Positions 8,254-16,804 of a stretch of 64,000 nucleotides of DNA are shown piece after piece. The stretch spans positions 124,001-188,000 of the forward strand of contig NZ_BNAF01000004.1 in NCBI RefSeq assembly GCF_014653155.1, written 5' to 3'. The position numbers and the translations under genes were made by a program. Numbering within the stretch: the first letter of the stretch is position 1; every line of letters starts with the position of its first letter. The notes under the pieces were generated by a model that was given only the letters and a program-made list of their open reading frames with translations, had not been told where the DNA came from and made no database searches. This DNA comes from Sphingobacterium griseoflavum (lineage in GTDB: Bacteria; Bacteroidota; Bacteroidia; Sphingobacteriales; Sphingobacteriaceae).

Positions 8254-9309
8254 CTATGTTTCTGTATTGATTTTTTCTGCTGCTGTTTCCTTATCGTCCT
8301 GATCAGCTTCAAGCACGGCATCCTCCTGCTCGTCATCTGCTGCGTGTTCAAATTGTAGGTGCGCATAAATAGGGAAGTGGTCTGAGTCAAAATTGTCCTC
8401 TTTCCGGATGGATATCAACTTAAAATGCGGGGAGATAAAGGCGTGATCGAGTGGGAAGCGCATAAAAGGATAATGCGCATGGAAAGTGTTGAAGAAGCCG
8501 CGGCCGCGGCGAGGATCCAATAAACCACTTATTTTCAGGAAGAGGGTAGTGGTATAGCTCCATGCTACATCGTTCAGATCGCCCATCACCAATGTTGGCA
8601 GGTTAGATTTTTTTGCATCTTTCGCAATCAATAGCAGTTCCTTGTCTCTTTCTGTCGACCGAGGGTTCTCATTCGGTACAGGTGGCGTGGGGTGCACGGC
8701 GAAAACTTGTATCAATTGTCCGCTCGGCAATTCTACTTGGCAGCTTATCGACGGGATGTCCTCTTCTACAAGATATCGAACCTTCTCATTTTTGATCGGA
8801 TATTTGGAAAACAATAACATCCCGTAGGTATTATCAATTGGCACTTTGACACGGTAGGCATACTTGTCATCCAATGATGCGGTCCCCTCGGCCCATTTGT
8901 GATTTGTTTCCAGCAACAGCACGAGGTCTGCTGCACAGCGTTCTACAACAGCGAGACACCCTGTGATGTTATTGTTGTCCTCGTATACATTCGAAATCAG
9001 TAGGGAAATACTGTTTTCGGGGCTGTGTTCATTTGCTTGCTGTACCTGTTTCTTCCCTAATATGGTAAAGGGTAAGATAAGGTAGATAAGATAAACAGCG
9101 TTGGCAAATATCAGTACTGCGACGATTGTAGTAGCGGTATCCATCGGAAGGTCGACAGCAAAATAAGCTGCAATCCATACAAAAGTTAAAAACAATTTTT
9201 GTATCCGAGGGTAGTCAAATACCCGAAAGGTCCAAAAATCGTTTCGGATAAGTGGGATTAAGGTGAAGCACAAGATTATGACTCCAGTAATAATTAAAGC
9301 GTCATGCAT
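8254..9309 (-). CDS. Membrane-anchored endonuclease/exonuclease/phosphatase (EEP) family protein
   Basis: 351 residues. Three hydrophobic helices occupy about residues 1-95, followed by a cytoplasmic or periplasmic EEP domain. Domain motifs are LLLETNHKW (metal-binding Glu), TLVMGDLNDVAWSYTT (Asp and Asn), RFPLDHAFIS and NFDSDHFPIYAHL (final Asp-His pair). The C-terminal tail is strongly acidic (EHAADDEQEDAVLEADQDD). Relatives include DNase I-like nucleases, sphingomyelinases and inositol phosphatases, and the substrate here is unknown. The membrane anchor suggests action at the inner membrane. Confidence 0.85.
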   Translation of the reverse strand: MHDALIITGVIILCFTLIPLIRNDFWTFRVFDYPRIQKLFLTFVWIAAYFAVDLPMDTATTIVAVLIFANAVYLIYLILPFTILGKKQVQQANEHSPENSISLLISNVYEDNNNITGCLAVVERCAADLVLLLETNHKWAEGTASLDDKYAYRVKVPIDNTYGMLLFSKYPIKNEKVRYLVEEDIPSISCQVELPSGQLIQVFAVHPTPPVPNENPRSTERDKELLLIAKDAKKSNLPTLVMGDLNDVAWSYTTTLFLKISGLLDPRRGRGFFNTFHAHYPFMRFPLDHAFISPHFKLISIRKEDNFDSDHFPIYAHLQFEHAADDEQEDAVLEADQDDKETAAEKINTET

Positions 9310-9443
9310 AATAATTGTATACGGTTTACAACATTAACCCGTCTTTGCATTGTTTGTTTAGATTTTATTGAAATTTAATAGACAGCCACGTGCTGGATAG
9401 CAGGTGGGAGGCCTTCGCGGGAATTCCAATAGATGGATCTTAT

Positions 9444-10079
9444 CTAGCGGATTTCTTCCACCGTAAAATGGATTTCTTTCAAGGGATAGTCTGATTTGTC
9501 CGTTCGAACCTTACTAATTTCCAGCAAAACCGATAAGCCTTCGTACACCTCTCCGAAAACAGTGTAATCATTGTCTAACCGGGGTTGTCCACCGATTTGC
9601 AAATACGTGTTGCGCGCCTCCGTTGTGTAGGCAAACCCTTTCTTTTGTTCCAGAGCGTCCAGCTCTTCCGTGCTGACCGGCTTTCCCACAATGAAATACA
9701 GCTGGTTGAGAAACGACGCTTTTTCGGGGTTATCATCGCGTCCGGCACCAAAGGCACCAACCTTGTGGTAGGCGCGTGGATCGAATTCAGCGGCTAAGCG
9801 TGGTTTTCCAAGCTCGGGATGCGCTGCTTCACGCTTCGCAATGTCCGTATCGTGTTCTCCACCCTGCACCACAAAGTTCTCGATGACGCGGTTGAAAAGC
9901 GCATCACGATATACATCGGATTTAATCGCCTGCAAAAATAGCTCCCTATGCTTCGGCATAAAGTCATATAACAGGACTTTAAAAGAACCGTAGTTGGTTT
10001 TAAATAAAACGCGGCTGGTTTGAGCCGAGATTCCGTTGCAAACAAATAAAGCAAAGCAAACAAACAAGATTTTTTTCAT
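9444..10079 (-). CDS. Exported cyclophilin-type peptidyl-prolyl cis-trans isomerase
   Basis: 211 residues with a signal peptide (MKKILFVCFALFVCNGISAQ), so it acts in the periplasm. The cyclophilin core is seen in VLFKTNYGSFKVLLYD, LFNRVIENFVVQGGEHD (catalytic Arg) and DNDYTVFGEVYEGLSVLLEI. A roughly 60-residue insert (about 85-150) separates the core halves, as in other Bacteroidota cyclophilins. Start at ATG 10079 because the signal peptide begins there; the longer frame to 10103 adds only eight residues. It probably assists folding of exported proteins. Confidence 0.9.
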   Translation of the reverse strand: MKKILFVCFALFVCNGISAQTSRVLFKTNYGSFKVLLYDFMPKHRELFLQAIKSDVYRDALFNRVIENFVVQGGEHDTDIAKREAAHPELGKPRLAAEFDPRAYHKVGAFGAGRDDNPEKASFLNQLYFIVGKPVSTEELDALEQKKGFAYTTEARNTYLQIGGQPRLDNDYTVFGEVYEGLSVLLEISKVRTDKSDYPLKEIHFTVEEIR

Positions 10080-10265
10080 AGATAATGGCGGTATTTCTCC
10101 CAAACATATCGAAAAAAATCGAAGGCAGGCAACTGGTTGAGAAATTTAATGCTTTCTACACAATTGGGATGTTAATTTGGTTGTTGTGCTGCCAGGAGAA
10201 GCTGTGCTGTGGCGTTGTTATTCTGCGTGAATTTGACTATTTTGCCATAAAAAATAGAGATTTTC

Positions 10266-11300
10266 ATGAAATATGTAGCTAATCCAGATCGTTACCAGCA
10301 GATGCGATACAACCGTTTGGGCAAAAGCGGACTCCGTTTGCCTGCAATATCTTTAGGCCTATGGCACAATTTCGGCGATGACGTGCCGCACCAAACAAAG
10401 GTAGATATCTGCACCACTGCCTTCGATCTTGGAATCACACACTTCGATCTGGCAAATAATTACGGGCCGCCTCCAGGTAGTGCCGAGAAAGCATTTGGAC
10501 GTATGCTGAAAGAGGAATTTGCTGGCTTGCGCGATGAAATGATCCTGTCATCTAAATCCGGATATTTGATGTGGGATGGGCCTTACGGCGAATGGGGGAG
10601 TCGAAAAAATATGATTGCCAGTTGCGACCAAACGCTGAAGCGCTTGGGTGTCGATTATGTGGATATCTTCTATTCACACCGATTTGATCCAGAGACGCCG
10701 TTGGTGGAAACCATGCAAGCGTTGGATCACTTGGTACGAGCTGGAAAAGCACTTTACGTCGGTATTTCTTCTTATAATGCAGCGCGCACGCGCGAAGCAT
10801 ATAACATATTAACGGAACTGGGGACACCATTTGTTATCCATCAGCCCAGCTATTCTATGCTAAACCGCTGGGTAGAGACCGATGGTCTATTGGATACCTT
10901 GGAAGAAGTTGGGTTAGGATCTATTGTGTTTTCGCCACTTGCTCAAGGGATGTTAACCAATAAATATCTACGCGATATACCGCAGGGAAGCCGTGCAAGT
11001 CAGGCCAAATCGTTATCTACAGACTTCCTGTCGGAAGAGAATTTGACACGCGTAAAAGCGTTGCATGAATTGGCCGAGCAACGTGGACAAACCCTCGCGC
11101 AAATGGCTATCGCCTGGGTGTTGCGTGATAAGCGCGTAAGCTCCGCATTGATTGGCGCCAGCAACGCACAGCAGGTGGTGGATTGTGTAGGAGCATTGGC
11201 GCATTTAGATTTCTCTGATCAAGAGCTTGCAGCGATAGACAGATACGCGCTGGATAGCCAGATCAATATTTGGACAAAGTCTGCAGAGCTCGATGCATAG
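10266..11300 (+). CDS. gpr: Aldo/keto reductase, L-glyceraldehyde 3-phosphate reductase (YghZ/Gpr) type
   Basis: 344 residues. It matches the YghZ branch from its opening YVANPDRYQQMRYNRLGKSG and LPAISLGLWHNFGDD. The AKR catalytic residues are present: Asp and Tyr in THFDLANNYGPPPGSAE, Lys in LSSKSGYLMWDGP and His in IFYSHRFDPETPL. YghZ uses NADPH to reduce L-glyceraldehyde 3-phosphate and methylglyoxal. It stands alone, convergent with poxB. Confidence 0.92.
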   Translation: MKYVANPDRYQQMRYNRLGKSGLRLPAISLGLWHNFGDDVPHQTKVDICTTAFDLGITHFDLANNYGPPPGSAEKAFGRMLKEEFAGLRDEMILSSKSGYLMWDGPYGEWGSRKNMIASCDQTLKRLGVDYVDIFYSHRFDPETPLVETMQALDHLVRAGKALYVGISSYNAARTREAYNILTELGTPFVIHQPSYSMLNRWVETDGLLDTLEEVGLGSIVFSPLAQGMLTNKYLRDIPQGSRASQAKSLSTDFLSEENLTRVKALHELAEQRGQTLAQMAIAWVLRDKRVSSALIGASNAQQVVDCVGALAHLDFSDQELAAIDRYALDSQINIWTKSAELDA

Positions 11301-11307
11301 CAGACAG

Positions 11308-11343
11308 CGTGTCTCTCCCTCTACAAGCAGATGGAGAGACACG
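11308..11343. terminator. Inverted repeat between convergent gpr and poxB
   Basis: CGTGTCTCTCC (11308-11318) pairs with GGAGAGACACG (11333-11343) around a 14-base loop. The perfect 11-bp stem lies between two convergent genes and could end transcription from both sides, though neither side has a strong T-run. Confidence 0.55.
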
Positions 11344-11358
11344 GCCATGTCCAGTTGC

Positions 11359-13095
11359 TTAAAAAATTTCCTTCAGGTGTTTGTAGTTCGCTTTGATCGT
11401 GTCGAATACTTCATCCATGCGACCTCCCAGGATCATTTTCGCCATGCTTTCCGTCATGCCCAAGACCTGCTCTTTAGTGATATGAGCTGGCATTGCGAGG
11501 GCATTCGGGTTCGTGAAAACATTGAGCAGAAAAGGCCCGTCGAAAGAAAAAGCCTTGCGCAAGCCGTCTTCCACTGCTTCCGGATCATGTATGTTCATGG
11601 CATGGATACCCATGGCTTCCGCTACTTTCGCAAAGTCCGGATTTTCCATAGACGTTTCGTTGTCCACTAAGCCCGCCACTTCCATTTCGAGCTTTACCAT
11701 CCCCAATGCCCGGTTATTGAATACGATAATTTTAATCGGCAGATTGTATTGTTTGATCGTGGAGAGGTCGCCTAACAGCATGGACAAACCACCATCGCCA
11801 CAGAAAGCAATGACCTGTCTTGTAGGGTATGCTAAGGATGCACCGATTGCCATTGGCATCGCATTGGCCATGCTGCCATGGTTAAAGGAGCCCAGTAATA
11901 TCCTGTTTCCGGTTTGGTGAAGATAGCGCGCACCCCACACGCAGGACATGCCGGTATCCACCGTGAATATGGTGTCATCGTTCGCCAAGGAGTTAATTTT
12001 GTCCGCCAGGAATTCCGGTTGGATTGCATCTTTTTCACCATTGCTCTCGACGTATTGGTGAAGCCTTTCCTGTACTTTTTGATGAAAAGTGCCAAAAGAA
12101 TCCAAAAAGGAACGATCTTCTTTTTCCTCGAGAAAGGGAAGCAACGATTTGATGGTGTCTTTCACATCGCCCACTACACCTATGGTTAAATCGGCGCGTC
12201 GGCCAAGTCGGTTTTGTGCTAGGTCGATCTGGATGATCTTGTTGTTTGTGGGCATGAACGCATCGTAGGGCATATCGGTCCCCAAAAGAAGGAGGACGTC
12301 CGCTTCTTTCATCGCTTGGTAGCAAGATGGAATCCCTAATAAACCGGTCATGCCGACATCATAGGGGGATTCCAACTGTACATGCATCTTCCCGCGGAAA
12401 CTATAGCCTACTGGAGCTTTCAACTTCGCAGCCAGTTCCGCCACTTGATTTTTCGCTCCTGCGCAACCAATGCCGCCATATATCGTAACGGTTTTTGCCT
12501 CGTTGAGCTCTTGGGCGATACGTTGAAGCTCGTAATCCGATGGACGAATGATGGGCTGGCACTTGTATACTTTTTTCGATGTATGCGGTTCCACGGCTTT
12601 GAGCTCTGATACATCGCCTGGCAAACCGATTACGCTTACTCCTTTTTGCGCGACGGCATGTTGTATTGCTGTTTGAAAAATCCGCGGTGCCTGCTCGGCT
12701 GTGGTTACTAGCTGATTGTAACCGCTGCAGTCATCAAAAAGCTTGTACGTATTCGTTTCTTGAAAATATGTTGTTCCCATTTGGTTGGTAGGGATTGTCG
12801 ATGCAATAACCAATAGCGGTAGGTGCGAGCGATGTGCTTCATATACCCCATTTATTAAATGGATATGTCCCGGGCCGCAACTTCCGGCGCAGCAGGCAAT
12901 TCCATCCAGCTCTGCTTCTGCGGCGGCGGCATACGCGCCAACCTCTTCATGGCGCACATGAATCCATTTTATGCGCCCATCTTTGCGGATAGCTTCGTTG
13001 AAAAAGTTTAAACTATCTCCGGTGACCGCGTATACCCGTTTTATACCTGCTTCGACTAGCATCTCTACCAATTGCTCTGCGACTATCTTCGCCAT
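11359..13095 (-). CDS. poxB: Pyruvate oxidase/ubiquinone-dependent pyruvate dehydrogenase, PoxB type
   Basis: 578 residues, close to the 572 of E. coli PoxB and similar throughout. The TPP-binding Pyr domain has VTGDSLNFFNEA, HEEVGAYAAAAEAEL and CAGSCGPGHIHLINGVYEAH. The middle FAD domain has GVSVIGLPGDVSELK, YDVGMTGLLGIPSCYQAM and LLLGTDMPYDAFMP. The PP domain has LLGSFNHGSMANAMPMAIGA and FCGDGGLSMLLGDLST. The enzyme decarboxylates pyruvate to acetate and CO2, passing electrons by FAD to quinone. The C-terminal 30 residues, like the membrane-binding helix of PoxB, are amphipathic. It is a single gene, convergent with gpr. Confidence 0.92.
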   Translation of the reverse strand: MAKIVAEQLVEMLVEAGIKRVYAVTGDSLNFFNEAIRKDGRIKWIHVRHEEVGAYAAAAEAELDGIACCAGSCGPGHIHLINGVYEAHRSHLPLLVIASTIPTNQMGTTYFQETNTYKLFDDCSGYNQLVTTAEQAPRIFQTAIQHAVAQKGVSVIGLPGDVSELKAVEPHTSKKVYKCQPIIRPSDYELQRIAQELNEAKTVTIYGGIGCAGAKNQVAELAAKLKAPVGYSFRGKMHVQLESPYDVGMTGLLGIPSCYQAMKEADVLLLLGTDMPYDAFMPTNNKIIQIDLAQNRLGRRADLTIGVVGDVKDTIKSLLPFLEEKEDRSFLDSFGTFHQKVQERLHQYVESNGEKDAIQPEFLADKINSLANDDTIFTVDTGMSCVWGARYLHQTGNRILLGSFNHGSMANAMPMAIGASLAYPTRQVIAFCGDGGLSMLLGDLSTIKQYNLPIKIIVFNNRALGMVKLEMEVAGLVDNETSMENPDFAKVAEAMGIHAMNIHDPEAVEDGLRKAFSFDGPFLLNVFTNPNALAMPAHITKEQVLGMTESMAKMILGGRMDEVFDTIKANYKHLKEIF

Positions 13096-13208
13096 ATCAT
13101 AAGTGTTTACGATGAAAATTCTTTTTAGGAAAAACAGTCAGATATGGTTTTTGTTTCTGCAATTTAACAGCGAAGGAAAAGATGGCTAATTTGACGAAGG
13201 TAATACGC

Positions 13209-13268
13209 AAAAAAAAGTAAGCCCTCCTTCTGAAAAGCTTACCTCTTTTACCTATATCGTGGCTTACT
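13209..13268 (-). terminator. Terminator after metQ
   Basis: Read on the minus strand, AGTAAGCC (13223-13216 arm) pairs with GGCTTACT (13268-13261 arm). The stem is followed by an uninterrupted T-run. A smaller GTAAGC/GCTTAC pair lies nested inside. The stem begins at the stop codon of metQ and ends the metNIQ operon. Confidence 0.65.
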
Positions 13269-14077
13269 TACCAGCCTTTAGCAGCGCCTCCTTTGAAGAC
13301 CTCTTCTGCTTTCGTTTCCACTTCATCAGACTGATAGGCCTTCACGAAGTTTTTTACTTTTTCGTCTTCCTTATTGTCCTCACGGCTGACAATGATATTC
13401 ACGTACGGTGATTTCTCGTTTTCTACAAAAATGCCATCCCGCTTGGCGATAAGGTTGTTGCTGGCAGCGAAATTATTGTTAATAATGGCCACTGAGACCT
13501 TGGCATCGTCCAACGTACGTGGTAATTGTGGCGCTTCGAGTTCCAAGATGTTCAATTTAAACCGATTTTCGGTAATGTCCTGCAATTTTGGCAAGATGCC
13601 GACACCGTCCCTCAGTGTTATCAGACCTACTTCCTGAAGAAGCAGGAGTGCGCGGCCGAGGTTGGTCGGATCATTGGGAATAACAATGGTGTCTTCGTTC
13701 TTCAGCTCGCTGATGTTTTTTATTTTTTTTGAATAGCCCGCCATGGGATAAACGAAGGTATTACCGACGATCGCGAACTGATAGCCTCTGCTCTCCGTCT
13801 GTACGTCCAGATACGGCTTTGTTTGGAAAACGTTGACATCGACATCCTTTTGTTGTAGCGCCTCATTGGGCATGACATAGTCGTTGAACGAAACAAGTTC
13901 AACATCCAGGTTGTATTTTTCTTTGGCAACTTGCTGTGCTGCTTCAGCTAGGCTGTACTCCGGTCCGGCCTGCACAGCAACTTTCAGAACTTTCGAATTG
14001 TCGTTGTTTCCGCCGCAGGATAGCATAGTGGCCATCAAAACTGCGGTTATTGTGCAGGTTGTTAAATTAAATTTCAT
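13268..14077 (-). CDS. metQ: D-methionine ABC transporter substrate-binding lipoprotein MetQ
   Basis: 269 residues of the NlpA/MetQ family. A lipoprotein signal ends in MLSCGGNN, with Cys at about residue 22. Family motifs are KVAVQAGPEY, VSFNDYVMPNEALQQKDVDV, VFQTKPYLD, NDPTNLGRALLLLQE and AIINNNFAA. It captures methionine in the periplasm and hands it to MetI. Start ATG 14077 is chosen because the signal peptide starts there. It is the last gene of a metN-metI-metQ operon, 32 bases after metI. Confidence 0.93.
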   Translation of the reverse strand: MKFNLTTCTITAVLMATMLSCGGNNDNSKVLKVAVQAGPEYSLAEAAQQVAKEKYNLDVELVSFNDYVMPNEALQQKDVDVNVFQTKPYLDVQTESRGYQFAIVGNTFVYPMAGYSKKIKNISELKNEDTIVIPNDPTNLGRALLLLQEVGLITLRDGVGILPKLQDITENRFKLNILELEAPQLPRTLDDAKVSVAIINNNFAASNNLIAKRDGIFVENEKSPYVNIIVSREDNKEDEKVKNFVKAYQSDEVETKAEEVFKGGAAKGW

Positions 14078-14109
14078 ACGTGTGCTATTGCTATTTCCCA
14101 TTTTACTGT

Positions 14110-14766
14110 TTACTTCCTATGATCTACTCTTTTCGATAATCTATCGCCCAAAAACTGTATGCCGAATACAATGCCAATTAAAAGCAGAAGTACCATATTC
14201 ATAATGAAGGCATCGTAGCCTACATAACCGTATTGATAACCGATATGACCCAGGCCGCCAGCACCCACTGCGCCCCCCATTGCCGAGTAACCGACCAAGG
14301 TGATCAGTGTGAGCGAGCCACTATTAACAAGTGCTGGTAACGCTTCCGGCATAAGCACGCGTCTGACTATTTGCACCGTAGATGCGCCCATGGAACGGGC
14401 AGCTTCGATAATACCGTAGGGGATTTCCAATAAGCAATTTTCCACCAAGCGCGCCACAAATGGTGCTGCGCCGATGCTCAGCGGCACAATGGCTGCCTTC
14501 ATTCCAATCGAAGTGCCCACCAAGGCCCGCGTAAATGGAATCATCCACACGATAAGTATGATGAACGGAATGGAGCGAAAGATGTTCACAAAGAATGCGG
14601 TCGTTCGGTTTACCGATTTATTGGCGAGCAGTTGTCGTTCTCTGGTTAAAAATAGTATGATACCTAAAGGAAGACCCAGCAGAAAGCTAAAAAATCCGGA
14701 GGAGAAGGTCATAACCAAGGTTTCCCATGTTCCTTTAGCGAGTAGCCAAAATGTTGCTTCAGACAT
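14110..14766 (-). CDS. metI: Methionine ABC transporter permease MetI
   Basis: 218 residues with five or so hydrophobic helices. It has the binding-protein-dependent permease EAA loop EAARSMGASTVQIVRRVLMP and the MetI motifs GFFSFLLGLPLGIILFL, RSIPFIILIVWMIPFTR and AIVPLSIGAAPFVARLVENC. It forms the membrane channel of the methionine importer. It starts 14 bases after the metN stop, fitting tight co-transcription. Confidence 0.94.
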   Translation of the reverse strand: MSEATFWLLAKGTWETLVMTFSSGFFSFLLGLPLGIILFLTRERQLLANKSVNRTTAFFVNIFRSIPFIILIVWMIPFTRALVGTSIGMKAAIVPLSIGAAPFVARLVENCLLEIPYGIIEAARSMGASTVQIVRRVLMPEALPALVNSGSLTLITLVGYSAMGGAVGAGGLGHIGYQYGYVGYDAFIMNMVLLLLIGIVFGIQFLGDRLSKRVDHRK

Positions 14767-14780
14767 GATTCTTCTATATG

Positions 14781-15527
14781 CTAATCAATAATTAATGACG
14801 GATTTAACAATTCCTGTGTAATGGGCGATTTAGCATGGTTGAACAAATGTTCAACGCTGTTTTTCTCGACAATTTTTCCTTGAGAAATGACCGCTACACG
14901 ATGGCAGATCGCTCGGACAACTTCCATTTGGTGCGTTATCAGCACAATAGTAATGCCGAGTTCGAGATTGATACGTTTTAGCAAAGAGAGAATTGACCGT
15001 GTAGTTTGCGGATCCAATGCACTCGTAGCCTCATCGCACAGCAGAATTTCCGGTTTTGAAGCTAAGGCTCGGGCAATGGCCACCCGTTGTTTTTGACCCC
15101 CGGATAGGCTCGCTGGGAAATCATATTTTTTATCCTTTAGATCAATTAATTCCAGCAGTTCGTCCACCCGAATTTCGATTTGGGCTTTCGGCATGTCGGT
15201 AAGGGTCAGCGGAAAGGCAATATTCCCATAGACGGTTTGGGAAGAAAGCAGGTTGAAATGTTGGAAGATCATACCTATTCTTCTGCGAATGTGAATCAAT
15301 TGTTTGTCGGAAAGTGTTGTGACTGCTTGACCAGCTAGATAAATATCTCCCGCGGTAGGTCGTTCAAGTAGATTTATGGTACGTACCAATGTACTCTTTC
15401 CCGAGCCTGAATAGCCGATGATACCAAAGATTTCCCCCGTAGCTATCTCCAGCGAAACATTATCTAAAGCTTTTATCGCTTTGTCTTTTTTGTAAAAAAC
15501 TTTATGAACCCCTTCTAATCTTATCAT
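14781..15527 (-). CDS. metN: Methionine ABC transporter ATPase MetN, short form without the C-terminal NIL domain
   Basis: 248 residues. Walker [17 protein letters not shown]-loop [14 protein letters not shown], signature [16 protein letters not shown], Walker [16 protein letters not shown] and H-loop [10 protein letters not shown] are intact, so it should hydrolyse ATP. E. coli MetN has about 343 residues, with a C-terminal ACT-like NIL domain that binds methionine and shuts the transporter off. This protein stops right after the ATPase domain ([12 protein letters not shown]), and metI follows 14 bases later, so no broken remnant is left. Feedback inhibition by methionine in the usual way is therefore unlikely. 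Confidence 0.92.
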   Translation of the reverse strand: MIRLEGVHKVFYKKDKAIKALDNVSLEIATGEIFGIIGYSGSGKSTLVRTINLLERPTAGDIYLAGQAVTTLSDKQLIHIRRRIGMIFQHFNLLSSQTVYGNIAFPLTLTDMPKAQIEIRVDELLELIDLKDKKYDFPASLSGGQKQRVAIARALASKPEILLCDEATSALDPQTTRSILSLLKRINLELGITIVLITHQMEVVRAICHRVAVISQGKIVEKNSVEHLFNHAKSPITQELLNPSLIID

Positions 15528-15589
15528 GAGTTATTCCGTGCTACCGTCTGATGATGTTCAGCCAGCGAAACAAGCGCATGGCGAATAAC
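15528..15589 (-). promoter_or_regulatory. Possible structured mRNA leader (riboswitch-like) of metNIQ
   Basis: The roughly 60-base leader between the -7 box and the metN ATG can fold compactly. GTTATTC (15589-15583) pairs with GAATAAC (15536-15530), which ends three bases before the ATG. Inside, CCATGCG (15581-15575) pairs with CGCTGG (15567-15562), and CTGA/TCAG (15561-15558/15551-15548) can form a small hairpin. I do not recognise a known SAM riboswitch consensus. The outer stem would hide the ribosome entry region. This is a hand fold with no alignment behind it. Confidence 0.3.
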
Positions 15590-15591
15590 AG

Positions 15592-15599
15592 CAAAGATA
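15592..15599 (-). promoter_or_regulatory. -7 promoter box for metNIQ
   Basis: TATCTTTG on the minus strand is a clear Bacteroidota -7 element, 64 bases before the metN ATG. It sets the start of the possible structured leader. Confidence 0.6.
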
Positions 15600-15772
15600 A
15601 TGTTTTTGGTGCGAAATTAGTCTATACAAAGAGTCGTAATTATGCACGGATGCGAGTAACCGCCTTTTGGCGTTTCGTGAAACCGTATGAACAAACTCCT
15701 GTTTGTCGAAAATCACGCCTCCGTTTGCGGTTTCTAGAAGATTTGAATATCTTGAGGCTTGATTTTGACGAA

Positions 15773-16606
15773 ATGGGCATATTAGATTTTTTCAAGAAAC
15801 ACGAGCCAAGCGAACCATCGTTGGACAAAAAAGAGACGAGCGGTGAAACGCCAGATGACAAAGCGGGAGCTATCATTTCTGCAGGGGATGTTGGCAAGGG
15901 ACAGGGTGCTTACTTGGGCAATCTTGCCCATACCGCTGTCATCGATCAATTGTTACGTGTCCCACGCAGCGACCGCGATGAAGGCTGGATCAGTGAATTT
16001 CTAGCACATGTGGCTACCGCCAGTTTCGCCTGTGGACAGCCTCAAGTTATCCAAGGCCCAGACAATTTTCCATATTTTCAGCTCTTTATTCCAGAAGCCA
16101 ACAAAGCTTTCCAGTGCTACGTGTTGGAGCATATGCTTGACGACTTTTTGCTGGACAACGGTTTGGGGATTGCTTTAGAGCCAAAAGATGGCGAAGTAGA
16201 GTGGGTTTTATCCTATGGCGATTTGCTGCATTATGCCGTACATCGCACGTTTACCATTCCACAGGATCACTTATTCGGTAAGGGGAGCGAGGGAGACGAA
16301 GTGGTCGGATCGGATGAGCAAGTGTTGGTTGGCGCCCCGTCAGAGTCTATTTTGCCCCGTCGAGCCCGCTTAGTGATTCGCGAATTTTTGATTGCTCAGG
16401 GTATCAACGATCCGAAAGTGTGTTTGATTGATCGTTCGGCGTACGGAAAAGGACAGGATTTATTGTTCAATTTGACACCTTGGCAATTCGATAACGAGGC
16501 TCATTACCAAGCGGTGATGCGTGCACTGGGCTGGTTTTTACCTCGCTACTATTCGTATTCAGGGACAGAGGAAGCTGCCTTCAAAGACCACTTTGTTGCC
16601 CTGTAA
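15773..16606 (+). CDS. Conserved hypothetical protein, 277 residues
   Basis: I do not recognise the family. The protein starts MGILDFFKKHEPSE, then has a hydrophilic linker of about 30 residues rich in Lys, Glu and Gly. A globular part follows with LAHTAVIDQLLRVPRSDRD, FPYFQLFIPEANKAFQCYVL, VEWVLSYGDLLHYAVH and a C-terminal MRALGWFLPRYYSY. No signal peptide or membrane segment is seen, so it is probably cytoplasmic. The open frame extends 74 codons upstream, but that part overlaps the metN promoter and is rich in Arg and Lys, so ATG 15773 is preferred. It is divergent from metNIQ. Confidence 0.75.
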   Translation: MGILDFFKKHEPSEPSLDKKETSGETPDDKAGAIISAGDVGKGQGAYLGNLAHTAVIDQLLRVPRSDRDEGWISEFLAHVATASFACGQPQVIQGPDNFPYFQLFIPEANKAFQCYVLEHMLDDFLLDNGLGIALEPKDGEVEWVLSYGDLLHYAVHRTFTIPQDHLFGKGSEGDEVVGSDEQVLVGAPSESILPRRARLVIREFLIAQGINDPKVCLIDRSAYGKGQDLLFNLTPWQFDNEAHYQAVMRALGWFLPRYYSYSGTEEAAFKDHFVAL

Positions 16607-16804
16607 CGGTATATTTCCAAATAGATCAACGGGAAAAACTTTTTTTAAACAATCGTTCGTCTGGATCAGCCTGCGGTAAAGGTGTTTTTGTGCGTGTTTT
16701 TCAGCTCCGTTGTTCGTGTTGGAAAAAAATTTTTTTCTTTTCAAGAACGAACCTGTGCAAAGAAAGGTTCATGTAGTGTACTGTTAAAAAGAAAAAGGAT
16801 ACGT

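Noticed and set aside
8199..8390. Minus-strand 63-codon frame
   Set aside because: It overlaps the C-terminal end of the EEP gene in another frame and is Lys/Gln-rich without any family.
15551..15772. N-terminal extension of the 277-residue protein
   Set aside because: It overlaps the metN promoter and leader and has an Arg/Lys-rich unstructured reading.
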